Below, in pieces: positions 54,950 through 64,000 of a DNA stretch of 64,000 nucleotides (positions are counted from its first letter, which is position 1; each line of letters opens with the position of its first letter). Source of the DNA: Allolobophora icterica (lineage: Eukaryota; Annelida; Clitellata; Crassiclitellata; Lumbricidae); the NCBI GenBank assembly GCA_963556255.1, contig OY744613.1, forward strand, positions 47,740,546 through 47,804,545, given 5' to 3'. A program made the translations under genes and the position numbers. A model generated the notes under the pieces. It did no database searches, was not told where the DNA came from, and worked only from the letters and a program-made list of their open reading frames with translations.

Positions 54950-55720
54950 TGGGATTAATCCCTCGCTGGGGAGGGGTCAGCCACTCGGATCCTCGGTCGC
55001 CATCTCGCTCGATCTACGGTATCTTCTCTTTTTAAATACGAGAAGCCTATGGTCCTGCTGAACCCTCTCTTCTTCTGGCGTCCTCGGCTGCGGTGTCCAT
55101 GCACCTCCGTCGTCATGATTATCTTGATCTTACTATCCTCCTCCGCCCGCTCCACCTCAGTCTGGCTTCGCGCACCTTTTCGGATATAGAGGCCAGTCCG
55201 AGTGTTTTCCGGATTCTCTCATTTTTCTTCCTGTCTTTCAATGACACCCTAAGTATCCATCGTAGCATCCTTATCTCAGTTCTCTCCAGAAGTTCCTCCT
55301 CCTTTCTCCTCAGCGTCCATGATTTTGCTCCATAAATCAATACCGGTCTTATCATTGTCTTGTATATCTTTCCTTTAAGACGAACCGAGATCTTGCGGTA
55401 AAACAGCACATTAGACAAATCCCTCCACTTTTGCCACGCTACTTTTTTTTATTTTTGACTTCTTGCTCGGATCCTCCTTTAGCATTGATTATCGACCCCA
55501 GGTATTTAAAGGTCTCCACCTATTTCAGTACACTTCACCACCGTCTATGACCACCAGGTCCTCATCTGTCCTTGAGAAAACCATGACTTCTGTTTTACTG
55601 ATATTTATTTTTAGTCCCATTCTCTCCAATGCCTTAACAACTACAAAATTACCCTCATAATTAATCAACTTAATGTTATTAAAATATGAAAGCATATCGT
55701 GTTTATTTTGCATAAAGTTT
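54950..55720 (-). mobile_element. RTE-like LINE C-terminal remnant
   Basis: The minus strand encodes, in order, ALERMGLKINISKTEVMVF, LKGKIYKTMIRPVLIYGAKS then WTLRRKEEELLERTEIRMLR, and KVREARLRWSGRRR then HGHRSRGRQKKR, the usual RTE order, with frame changes between pieces. Confidence 0.82.
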
Positions 55721-56204
55721 ATTAAACTATATTACATGACCCTATGACCAACGACAGTTATGCATTTACATAATTATATGGTTTGCTATGACGTCGTTCT
55801 GTGGCGCATCAAGATATGACTTAATTCGAGGCGTGACAATTTGCAGCATTTTCGCAGTAATTTAAATCGTCATCCCACATGAGCAACGGCTCTATATTTG
55901 CCAAAAAATCTTAGAAATTTGTCAGGATCTCTATTTTAATTTTGTGAGACTTCTAACCGTAATCCACTGAGCATATTAGAGAACGGACGACAAGCGATCT
56001 AATCCTGAGAGCGAGCTTGAAGATATAATGCAGAATTCCAGCATTTCCACTGGTACTAGATGTGACCCACTAAATCAATGATCGAACACTGGATCGATTG
56101 ACTGATTAGTTGATGACGATCAAATTATGATTACTACTTCTTTCATTTATCTGCGCTGTCGGATATTCAGCATAAATATATCGGTGAAACAATATCTGCT
56201 AATG

Positions 56205-56365
56205 TTTTGAGTTACGGGGACTTAACTACTCTACTTCCTAACTACTAGTTACAACTACGCTCATGTAGTTGACAGGTAGTTAGAACTACGTTTAGTAATC
56301 AGTTAAAATTAGTTAAACTTCCTTTGCAATAGTTAAAACTACAGTAGTTAACTAATTTTCATAAA
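56205..56365. repeat. Cluster of AGTTA..ACTAC short repeats
   Basis: About ten occurrences on both strands of the core GTAGTT/AACTAC or AGTTAAAACT within 160 bp (for example CTACTAGTTACAACTACG and AGTTAAAACTACAGTAGTTA). Just upstream of the second gypsy element; function unknown. Confidence 0.6.
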
Positions 56366-56662
56366 TACTTTCGTATTGTAATATTATAACATTTTAATAG
56401 ATAATGTAAGAAACGGCATTGCTAGTGAAAATGCTTGACTAACTGTTGTACAGTAACAACCAATTACTTGTTTTCGTTCATAGTTTACAGATAATATTGT
56501 AGAGAAACAGGGCCTGTGCCCTCCCGTGTTTGCTTGAGTATGCTGTATGGACTGGCACTTATTTATGTTTGCTTTACATGACACTTAATGTATTGGTGAA
56601 GTTTCATTTTTTGCCACGGTTTAGTTGGGAGCTCATGAATATGCATCTGCTCCTGTGAAATT

Positions 56663-57068
56663 TTGCTGATAATTAGCGTTAGCTGCATAGTCGGTGAAGG
56701 CTAGAACTTCACCGGTGAAACTTTTGCCCGCCAAATGCTGTTTGCCATGCATTTTGTGAGTTCATGTGAGTGCATTTGCACCGATATGGGCCGGTGAAGT
56801 TTTTGCCAGTACTTAGCGTTAGATGCATGGCCGGTGAAGGTGAAACTTCACCGGTGAAACTTTTGCGCGCCAAATGCCTTGTGTCTTAAGTTTCTTGGCA
56901 TGAATATTCACCAACGATAGGTCGGTGAAACTCCAACTTCACCGAGGCCGTGGTTTTCACCGGTGAAATTTCTCCGGAACTTCACCGATATTTTGTATAG
57001 TAATAAGAGGCCGGTGAAATTTCTCTTTTCACCGCGGTGGGAAACTTCACCGCCGCGGGGTATATATA
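56663..57068 (+). promoter_or_regulatory. Palindrome-rich promoter region of gypsy element 2
   Basis: Two tandem copies (period 140 bp, starts 56663 and 56803) and a degenerate third region carry the perfect 12-base palindrome TTCACCGGTGAA at 56708-56719, 56847-56858 and 56956-56967, plus many half sites (GGTGAA/TTCACC). A TATA box (GTATATATAGG) follows at 57060-57068. Likely U3 of the 5' LTR; its left end was not found. Confidence 0.75.
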
Positions 57069-57511
57069 GGGCCCCTTTGATTAGATAGTTTAGTTGAGTC
57101 TAGTAGTCAGCTCGGTAAAGGAGTCGTCGTGGAGTTGAGTTAAGAAGTTGGAGTTGAAGCAGTTGTAGAGAGAGTTTAGTTCGGTCGTCAGTTAAGCATT
57201 GATTTCGCAACATTGCGTTGTTTCGGAGAAACTTGGACATTTTCGTAACTTTGATGAAAGTGAACTTTGTCAAGAGTTTGTGTTTGAATTGCGAGTGTCG
57301 AACTTTCGCCTACTACTTTGAAGAATTGTGGATTAAAGAAACTTTCTGCAGAACTGAGTTGTTTCTTAAGTCTCCTGCTATACTCCGGGAGCCGGACACG
57401 CGTTCGGACATACGGGCGACTCGGTCATCGGTATCCTGGTAAACGTGGCGCCGAGTCGTCCGCTGCCTTCCATTCAGAGGAAAAGGGTCAAGAGCCAGTT
57501 ACGCCACAAAT

Positions 57512-57529
57512 TGGTACCAGAAGTGGGGT
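57512..57529 (+). promoter_or_regulatory. Primer binding site, tRNA-Leu type
   Basis: TGGTACCAGAAGTGGGGT is complementary to the 3' end of an animal tRNA-Leu(UAA) with one mismatch to the form I know. It follows a CA-ending sequence (CGCCACA at 57502-57508), the probable LTR end, and precedes the gag ATG by about 90 bases. Confidence 0.8.
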
Positions 57530-57617
57530 GGTACTTTCTGGTTCTGGTCGGTTCTGGTTTGGAAGAAGACTGTTTCTGTCCGGAATTTACTGGTGACTGT
57601 TCGACACGGCTTCGAAA

Positions 57618-60600
57618 ATGACGGACGAGGAGCGAACCATCATCTACTCGCTTCTGGACTTGGACGAGCTGCAACCTGCCCAGCCAAGCACTTCAACTCC
57701 GGTTGCGAACAAGACGGGGAAGAAAACCACCTTCGACCCGAATCAACTGCTAGAGAGTATCGATTTCGACGGGCCGGAATCGACAAAGCCGAAAACGTCG
57801 CGTGTGAAAAGGGAGCTGCCAACTACGCCGAAACCGCTGGAGACTGCCGGTGTTGTTCTTGGTTATCGGAAGACACCGATGAAGCCTGGGAAGTTTGACG
57901 GCACGGGTTCGTTGGAAAGCTTTCTAGTACAATTCGAAGTCTGCGCACGCCACAACGGTTGGACGGCGGTGGATAAAGTTGATTTCTTGCGTTGCGCCTT
58001 GGATAAAGCGGCGACTCAACTGCTATGGGATTTTGGGTCACAGCCGGACGTTACCTACGAGGAGCTGACCGAACGTCTACGACAGAGATACGGCACTGAA
58101 GGCCAGGCGGAGACCTTCAGAGCGCAACTGTATTACCGTCGCCAACGCCAGGACGAGACCATGAGCACGCTGCTTCATGACATCCGGAGATTGGTGGTAC
58201 TGGCCTACCCAGTGCCATCGAACGAAACTACGGAGATAGTTGCTAAAGATGCATTCTTGGAGGCTCTGCGGGACCGAGAACTGTCCTTGAAGGTACGGGA
58301 ACGTGAGCCAAAAACTTTGGATGAGGCGTATCGCACAGCGCTTCGTCTGGAGGCTTACCAGAGGACTTCAGAGTCGGAGGATCGGCGAAGACCGCCCCAT
58401 CGGGTGCGCGGAACCGCCGAGGCCGACACTACAGCCGAACTTCAATCCAAGCTGGATCACTTCCTGGTGACGCAACGGGACGAACAGAGACGATGGCAGC
58501 GGGAGATCGAGGCAAAGATCGACCGACGATTCGAGGCCTGGAGGAACTTCGCACCGACGAACCGAGATGTGAATTCCGACGTCAACCCCGGAACCGCCAA
58601 CGCACCTTCGAGTCTGCCTAACCAGGGGCGGACGATGACCTGCTTCGGGTGTGGCCGGCCCGGCCACATCGTTCGGGACTGTCGTCAGGGAAGACGACGG
58701 TTCAACAACCGCACACCCAACGTCGCCGCAGGACCAGAGGAAGAAGTTGCCGAAGCCGATGTCGCAGTGAATCATACTACGCGGAGTCGGACATCCAATA
58801 GAGCCAGCCAAAATGCAATCTACATCCGAGGATCCATCAACGGAAGGACGCAGCTATGTTTGCTCGACACCGGTTCCGAGGTGAGCCTTGTACCTGTTTC
58901 AGCTGTTGAAGGTTTAGAGCTACGCCTTTGTACCCGTTTCCTGATGGCTGCTAATGGGACGGAGATTAAGGTCCTGGGTGAGGTTACAGTTCCTCTTAAG
59001 ATTTGGCGAGGGTTTGCACTAACGACCACCTTCCTAGTCTCTGACCAGATAGTAGAAGCAATGCTGGGTATGGACTGGCTTAGACAGCACCGCTGCCGGT
59101 TGGGCTTTGGTACAGGAGCGCTATTTGTGGGGCGCAAAAGGATTCCCTTAGTGAAAGGCAATGGGTCTTCTTGGTGCAGACGCGTAATAGTAGCTGAGGA
59201 AGTACTGGTCCCGCCGAAGAGCCAGCAGGATGTCAGTGCGAAGACTCTCTACTCAGATTTAAACCGTACCGCATCGGCGTGGATGACGGAAGCCACGGAG
59301 CTTCAACCGGGTGTCCATGTTGCCCGAGTAGTTATAGGGGAGGAGGCCAGCACTCCGCAGATTAGGGTTATTAATTTGACGGAAGAAACGGTCAAGTTAG
59401 AGAAAGATAAGTCATTAGGCGGGTTACACCCTGTGCAGGTACAGTCCCGTGAAAGTAAGAATGAGACCAGGGAAAGCGGATCTGTTCCAGGTGTAAGCGA
59501 GATGTTGATGTGCGATCTTTCCGAGGAAGTACCGGCGGATGCAAGAGAAAGGCTGGGTGAGTTGCTCAGGGAATACCAAGATGTGTTCTCTCAGAATGAG
59601 CGGGATTTAGGAAAGACATCCCTGGCTATGCATCGGATTGATACAGGGAATGCTGCTCCTGTGAGGCAACCGTTGAGGAGGCACCCTTTCACATACAGAA
59701 ATATTATTGATGATCAGTTAGGGCAAATGCTGTCCGACGGAATTATAGAACCTGCGATGAGCGAGTGGGCGTCCAATGTTGTCTTGGCTCGGAAGAAGGA
59801 CGGTTCGATGAGGTTTTGTATAGACTATAGAGGCTTAAACGAAAAGACAAGGAAAGACTCGTATCCGTTGCCTAAATGCGACGAATGTCTGGACGCGTTG
59901 TCGGGTGCAAGTTGGTATAGCACACTGGATCTCCGAAGCGGTTACCATCAAGTGGGTCTGGACCCGAAGGACGCTGATAAGACTGCTTTTGTCACCAGGA
60001 GAGGGACGTTTAGATGGACTGTGATGCCATTCGGGCTATGCAATGCTCCTGCAACGTTCCAGCGTCTTATGGACCTGGTTCTTTCCGGCTTGAATTTTGA
60101 GACATGTCTAGTGTATCTAGACGACGTGATTATTTTTGGGAAAGATATAGACGAACATCTAGAGAGGTTGAAGCAAGTGCTACAGCGATTGAGAGAAGCA
60201 AACCTAAAACTTAAACCAAGTAAGTGCCGGTTGCTAAGGAGAACAGTAGAGTTCCTTGGACATGTAGTGTCGCCGGATGGAGTTGCGGTTGACCCATCTA
60301 AGATCTCCGAGGTTACTGGATGGCCGGTCCCTAACAAGTTAAGGGAGGTCCGTGCGTTTTTAGGACTCTGCTCTTATTACCGGAAGTTTGTTAGGAATTT
60401 CTCATCTCTGGCTGCAACCTTGTTTGCTTTGACCAAGAAAGGGCACGTTTTTGCCTGGACCGAGGAGTGCCAAGAGGCATTCGATCGACTTAAGGGTGTA
60501 TTGACAACGGCACCGGTCCTGACCTTACCTAAGGAAGGAGAGATATATCTGTTGGATTGTGATGCGTCCGATATAGGTATAGGTGCCGTGCTTTCTCAGA

Positions 60601-62393
60601 AAGTTGACGGAGAAGAAAGAGTTGTAGCGTATGGAAGTCGCCTCCTTTCCTCGGCGGAGCAACGATATTGTGTAACTAGGAGAGAACTTCTTGCAGTTGT
60701 CTACTTTAGTAAGTACTACAGGCAGTACCTACTTGGAAGACGGTTTATTTTGAGGACCGACCACGCGGCGTTGAAATGGTTACAAAGGACTCCAGAACCT
60801 ATTGGACAGCAAGGGCGGTGGCTGGAAAGACTGGCCGAGTTTGATTTTGAGATCGTACACAGGCCGGGACATCGTCATGGGAACGCCGACGCTCTTTCTA
60901 GGAAACCGTGTAGACAATGTGGAGTAGAGAGTGAACTGCTAGTGACCGCAGCGGCTAAAGAGGTGAGTGAGGAACCAGAATCGACGGAACGATCGGGCAA
61001 TTCAGTCGCAGAGGCGCAGGGCGATGATTCTGATTTGAAAATAGTATGGCGATGGCTGGAGGACGGCGGACAGGTACCTGAGCTAATTGAGATACTCTAT
61101 GAGAGTTCAGCTGTGAAAGTATACTGGCATCAGAAGGAGAGTCTGTATTTGAAGAACGGAGTTATGTATAGGAAGCGGCCGGATGAGGTGGAGCAGTTAC
61201 TGTTGCCAAAATCTTTACGGGAGAAGTTTTTGAGAATGGCACACACAGGGATAACGGGTGGACACCTTGGAATCCGGAGGACCAGGTGGCAGATTAGGCG
61301 CAGGGCCTACTGGGTCGGATGGTCCCGTGAGGTGCAACAGTATTGTCGGAGCTGTCCAGAGTGTTGTCGCTACCGTCGAGGGAAACCTCCCCGACAGGGG
61401 CCTCTACAACCATTACCCAGCGGGGAACCCTGGGAAAGATTGAGTATCGACATAACGGGTCCTCATCCACGGAGTCGCAAAGGCCACTTGTATATTCTCA
61501 CGATGATGGACAATTTTTCGAAATACGTAGAAGCCGCGCCACTTGCTAATCAGGAGGCTACGACGGTCGCAAAGGCTCTGGTAGAGACGGTGATAGTCCG
61601 GTATGGAGCGCCCCTACAGATCTTAACGGACCAGGGTACCAACTTTGAGAGCCACCTTTTTAAGGAGCTCTGTCGGTTGCTGGAGATAGATAAGGTGAGA
61701 ACGTCCAGCTATCACCCAAGCGCAAATGGGCTGATTGAACGCTTCCACCGCACGATGAACGCAATGCTAGGAAAGCTGGTCAGCAGTAATCAAATAAACT
61801 GGGACGAGCTCTTGCCGCATGTGTTGGGTGCTTATCGGGCGTCAGTCCACGAGGTGACAGGGTATTCCCCAAATTTCTTGCTCTTTGGTCGAGAAGTTCG
61901 GGCACCTCTTGACTTAGTGTACGGAGGACCCTCCGATGACTGGCCGGTCGGTGCAACTTACGTCACTTATGTGCAAGAAATGGCTGAGCGAATGCAGACA
62001 GCGTATCAAGTGGTGCGTGAATCTTTGAAACGAGCTGCAGAACGGCGGAAACATGAGTATGACCTCCGCGTCTGCCCAGCTGCATTTAGGCAGGGGGAAG
62101 AAGTTTTGTATTTTTCGCCAAGAAGGTACAAGGGCCGTAGTCCTAAATGGCAGAAGATGTACAGTGGTCCGTACACTGTTCTTCGTCAATGTGGGCCCGT
62201 CAACTTCTTAATACAGCGCTCAAAGAAAACGCCGCCTTTTGTTGCACATATAGACAAGTTAAAGAAATATTACAAGTGTTCTGAGGAAGATGATCCTGAA
62301 GACTCGGAGCCAGTACAGAGTCAGCCGGATGAAGCACCCGGCGAGACGTCAAGACCACGACGGGTTGTGAGGAAACCCGTCCGGTTTTTGTAG
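57618..62393 (+). CDS. Ty3/gypsy gag-pol polyprotein, intact
   Basis: 1591 codons in a single frame, ATG at 57618. Order: gag with a capsid domain (MKPGKFDGTGSLESFLVQFE), zinc knuckle (CFGCGRPGHIVRDC), protease (LCLLDTGSEVSLVP), reverse transcriptase (FCIDYRGLNEKT, YSTLDLRSGYHQV, VYLDDVIIFGKD), RNase H (LLDCDASDIGIGAVL, LRTDHAALKW), integrase zinc domain (HTGITGGHLGIRR ... CRSCPECC), and DD35E core (SIDITGPHP, LTDQGTNFES, NGLIERFHRT), ending in a GPY/F-type module (KMYSGPYTVLRQCGPVNFLI). No stop or frameshift. It makes the particle and enzymes for retrotransposition. Gag and pol are fused without a recoding site, so another way of setting the gag:pol ratio would be needed. Confidence 0.96.
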   Translation: MTDEERTIIYSLLDLDELQPAQPSTSTPVANKTGKKTTFDPNQLLESIDFDGPESTKPKTSRVKRELPTTPKPLETAGVVLGYRKTPMKPGKFDGTGSLESFLVQFEVCARHNGWTAVDKVDFLRCALDKAATQLLWDFGSQPDVTYEELTERLRQRYGTEGQAETFRAQLYYRRQRQDETMSTLLHDIRRLVVLAYPVPSNETTEIVAKDAFLEALRDRELSLKVREREPKTLDEAYRTALRLEAYQRTSESEDRRRPPHRVRGTAEADTTAELQSKLDHFLVTQRDEQRRWQREIEAKIDRRFEAWRNFAPTNRDVNSDVNPGTANAPSSLPNQGRTMTCFGCGRPGHIVRDCRQGRRRFNNRTPNVAAGPEEEVAEADVAVNHTTRSRTSNRASQNAIYIRGSINGRTQLCLLDTGSEVSLVPVSAVEGLELRLCTRFLMAANGTEIKVLGEVTVPLKIWRGFALTTTFLVSDQIVEAMLGMDWLRQHRCRLGFGTGALFVGRKRIPLVKGNGSSWCRRVIVAEEVLVPPKSQQDVSAKTLYSDLNRTASAWMTEATELQPGVHVARVVIGEEASTPQIRVINLTEETVKLEKDKSLGGLHPVQVQSRESKNETRESGSVPGVSEMLMCDLSEEVPADARERLGELLREYQDVFSQNERDLGKTSLAMHRIDTGNAAPVRQPLRRHPFTYRNIIDDQLGQMLSDGIIEPAMSEWASNVVLARKKDGSMRFCIDYRGLNEKTRKDSYPLPKCDECLDALSGASWYSTLDLRSGYHQVGLDPKDADKTAFVTRRGTFRWTVMPFGLCNAPATFQRLMDLVLSGLNFETCLVYLDDVIIFGKDIDEHLERLKQVLQRLREANLKLKPSKCRLLRRTVEFLGHVVSPDGVAVDPSKISEVTGWPVPNKLREVRAFLGLCSYYRKFVRNFSSLAATLFALTKKGHVFAWTEECQEAFDRLKGVLTTAPVLTLPKEGEIYLLDCDASDIGIGAVLSQKVDGEERVVAYGSRLLSSAEQRYCVTRRELLAVVYFSKYYRQYLLGRRFILRTDHAALKWLQRTPEPIGQQGRWLERLAEFDFEIVHRPGHRHGNADALSRKPCRQCGVESELLVTAAAKEVSEEPESTERSGNSVAEAQGDDSDLKIVWRWLEDGGQVPELIEILYESSAVKVYWHQKESLYLKNGVMYRKRPDEVEQLLLPKSLREKFLRMAHTGITGGHLGIRRTRWQIRRRAYWVGWSREVQQYCRSCPECCRYRRGKPPRQGPLQPLPSGEPWERLSIDITGPHPRSRKGHLYILTMMDNFSKYVEAAPLANQEATTVAKALVETVIVRYGAPLQILTDQGTNFESHLFKELCRLLEIDKVRTSSYHPSANGLIERFHRTMNAMLGKLVSSNQINWDELLPHVLGAYRASVHEVTGYSPNFLLFGREVRAPLDLVYGGPSDDWPVGATYVTYVQEMAERMQTAYQVVRESLKRAAERRKHEYDLRVCPAAFRQGEEVLYFSPRRYKGRSPKWQKMYSGPYTVLRQCGPVNFLIQRSKKTPPFVAHIDKLKKYYKCSEEDDPEDSEPVQSQPDEAPGETSRPRRVVRKPVRFL

Positions 62394-62670
62394 AGAATTT
62401 GCAATAAAACGGCGCCGATTTAAGGATCGATCTGCTCGGGTAAAATTCGATTTGATCCTTTGACAATTTGAAATAATCGAGCGCTTGAGGCAAATATTTG
62501 CGTAGACACCTGTGTATGGAACACGGCGAACCAGAGACATTTAACAGATGTGCTTGCTCGGAGAAATCAAAGTTCGTCCCGAGACATCTGTAGGAAGACG
62601 TTCGAACACCACCATGGCAACCACAATAGTCGGTGAAAATTTTGGCTGTTGTGTCCAGATAAGGCCATGG

Positions 62671-62680
62671 GTGACGTCAC
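62671..62680. promoter_or_regulatory. CRE-like palindrome GTGACGTCAC
   Basis: Perfect 10-base palindrome between pol and ORF3, next to an ACTTCACCG half site as in the upstream LTR region. It could drive ORF3 separately; inference. Confidence 0.4.
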
Positions 62681-62764
62681 AAAACTTCACCGAGTGAACC
62701 GTTATAACTGAAGGAACCAGGAAATAAGTCACAGTGTTTGAAAATTCAGTGGATTAGAGACATA

Positions 62765-63694
62765 ATGGAGAGTTCGAAGAAAGACTTTCTTTGCGAGGTC
62801 TGTGGGCAATCTTTTGCCTCTAAGGATAGTATGCTACGGCATCAGCGTAGGATGCATACGTTCCAAGTGCGCAGTGTAAGGGACGATGTCTGGCAGGGTG
62901 GTGATCAACCGTCAACGGCTACAGTTACCTCCAGCATGTTGTCAGTTGATGCGTTCGGACACCAGTTTTTTGAGCCCGGAATGACGTTGGAAGATCCTTT
63001 TGAGGACGTTGCTGCTACAGCGGATGAACGAGTCGATGTGCGAGTAAGCGGCAGTAATCAACCGTCACCGGTTACAGTTACCTCCAACATGTTTCCAATT
63101 GATGCGTTTGGAAGCCAGTTTTTCGAGACTGGAATGTCTCTGGATGCCGCTTTTGAAGACATTGCGGCAATGTTGGAACGAGTGGAAGGCGGAGAGGCAC
63201 CTGTAACAACGGCGGAAAACGCCGTGCCTTCGTTGAGCGTCGGTGCTTTGTCCGGTGTACCAGAGCTCGTATGTCCAGACGGAAATGAACCTCCGACTGG
63301 GCTACCACAGCTTGCTTCTGCCATTGACCCATGGATTCATTCTGTGGCCGGCGACTCGGCTGCGGAAGGACTCTTCGGACCTTCTCTTCTTCCGGACTTC
63401 GACATGTCCGACCTCGATCGACTCTTTCCAGATGACTTCACTGCAGAAATTGTGGACGAAGTTTATCGCGCCGCTCGTTCATGGACGGCTAAAGGACACA
63501 GTTGGCAGGAGTTCCTTGACTTCTGTCGGCTCACATGGCCAAACTGTCCCGAGAAAATATTTCGGGGAGCCTTTACTTCGCAACTTCCGCGTCAGTCACG
63601 CAAGGAAAAGAAACTGCGACCTTGCACACCACCGCCACCTCCTCCTCCAGACTCTGACAGTGACAGTGATGACTCAGTCATTCTCATCGATTAG
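62765..63694 (+). CDS. Downstream ORF3 of gypsy element 2: C2H2 zinc-finger protein
   Basis: ATG at 62765, 309 residues, 372 bp after the pol stop, same strand. One C2H2 finger at residues about 9-31 (FLCEVCGQSFASKDSMLRHQ then RRMH). Then two copies of a unit of roughly 60 residues (VTSSMLSVDAFGHQFFEPGM and VTSNMFPIDAFGSQFFETGM, each followed by a FED..A stretch). An acidic middle follows, then a helical patch (AARSWTAKGHSWQEFLDFCR), seven prolines, and the end DSDSDSDDSVILID, which looks like a SUMO-interacting motif. Ordinary gypsy elements have no such gene. It may be an accessory DNA- or chromatin-binding protein; it could instead be a host gene beside the element. Confidence 0.7.
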   Translation: MESSKKDFLCEVCGQSFASKDSMLRHQRRMHTFQVRSVRDDVWQGGDQPSTATVTSSMLSVDAFGHQFFEPGMTLEDPFEDVAATADERVDVRVSGSNQPSPVTVTSNMFPIDAFGSQFFETGMSLDAAFEDIAAMLERVEGGEAPVTTAENAVPSLSVGALSGVPELVCPDGNEPPTGLPQLASAIDPWIHSVAGDSAAEGLFGPSLLPDFDMSDLDRLFPDDFTAEIVDEVYRAARSWTAKGHSWQEFLDFCRLTWPNCPEKIFRGAFTSQLPRQSRKEKKLRPCTPPPPPPPDSDSDSDDSVILID

Positions 63695-63815
63695 TGGTGG
63701 GGAACCGTACGTTTTTATGCCGTCAATGTTTATGTATTTCAATCATTTTCTGTAGAAACGCAATGTTATTTTTATTTGATGATTTCAGTAGCCGAGTGTG
63801 CTCTGTAGAACTTTC

Positions 63816-63855
<40 letters not shown>

Positions 63856-64000
63856 AGTAAAAAAAAACAAAAAAAAAACGAGTAAATAGGCTTACAATGA
63901 TGCGATCGATTATTATTGCATTTCCGTTTGTACTTGGTAATGGACATTGCTAAGTGATTCCAGGATGGCCGCAGATTTGGTCTTCTGTTTTAGGTTGATG
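63695..64000. other. 3' region after ORF3
   Basis: No gene. A run of 35 A at 63819-63853 follows TTTCTGTAA. The expected 3' LTR was not recognised here and may lie beyond the window. Confidence 0.5.

Noticed and set aside
63819..63853. 35-base A run as evidence for a processed pseudogene of ORF3
   Set aside because: ORF3 follows gag-pol closely on the same strand with an intact frame, and no target duplication or upstream mRNA boundary is visible; a simple A microsatellite is equally likely.

Overview
This is animal nuclear DNA. It holds split genes whose exons all have phase-1 boundaries, many microsatellites, several LINE families with 3' tails, a tRNA-derived SINE, Ty3/gypsy LTR elements, cut-and-paste DNA transposons and one complete Polinton/Maverick. 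I cannot name the species. A GMR1-like gypsy element, a full Polinton and Ig receptors with an ITAM-like tail would suit an aquatic invertebrate such as a tunicate, lancelet, hemichordate or cnidarian, but that is inference.

Layout. From 1 to 7095 lies a minus-strand Ty3/gypsy element with the unusual GMR1 order (integrase before reverse transcriptase). A 5'-truncated LINE with an 11-bp target duplication is nested in it. From 9190 to 15911 are five exons of a type I membrane protein (gene A): two Ig-like domains, a stalk, a transmembrane segment and a tail with an ITAM-like tyrosine pair. From 10.1 to 20.8 kb its introns and 3' flank carry a broken transposase gene with a 143-bp palindrome, two CR1/L2-like LINEs, a MITE and a foldback/MULE-like element. 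From 21094 to 50185 a paralogous gene (gene B) is spread over six exons, and most of its length is one intron swollen by transposons.

That intron holds the main object of the window: a 20,512-bp Polinton (26941-47452) with 320-bp terminal inverted repeats, AG...CT ends and a 6-bp TGGGTA target duplication. It encodes protein-primed DNA polymerase B, a retroviral-type integrase, a packaging ATPase, an adenain-like protease, major and minor (penton) capsid proteins, two small candidates for adenovirus pVI/pX-like proteins, a zinc-ribbon + phospholipase A2-like protein, a large phage-tail-fibre-like gene with a discoidin-like end, and several conserved proteins without known function. DNA replication (POLB), integration (INT), packaging (ATP), capsid building (MCP, penton, PRO) and probably host attachment (fibre) are all represented. 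This copy is decayed: POLB, the conserved capsid-region gene and the fibre have frameshifts, and the fibre is also split by a LINE fragment and by a TTAA-flanked element. Small palindromes sharing an AAATGAA/TTCATTT core are scattered through this element only, and two sit in frame in unrelated proteins, both giving the peptide NANEIH.

From 50.4 to 55.7 kb come a hAT-type non-autonomous element with an 8-bp target duplication, microsatellites and an RTE-like LINE remnant. From about 56.2 kb to the end is a plus-strand Ty3/gypsy element with an intact 1591-codon gag-pol, a tRNA-Leu-type primer binding site, an upstream region full of TTCACCGGTGAA palindromes, and an extra downstream ORF coding for a C2H2 zinc-finger protein that ends in a SUMO-interacting-like motif.
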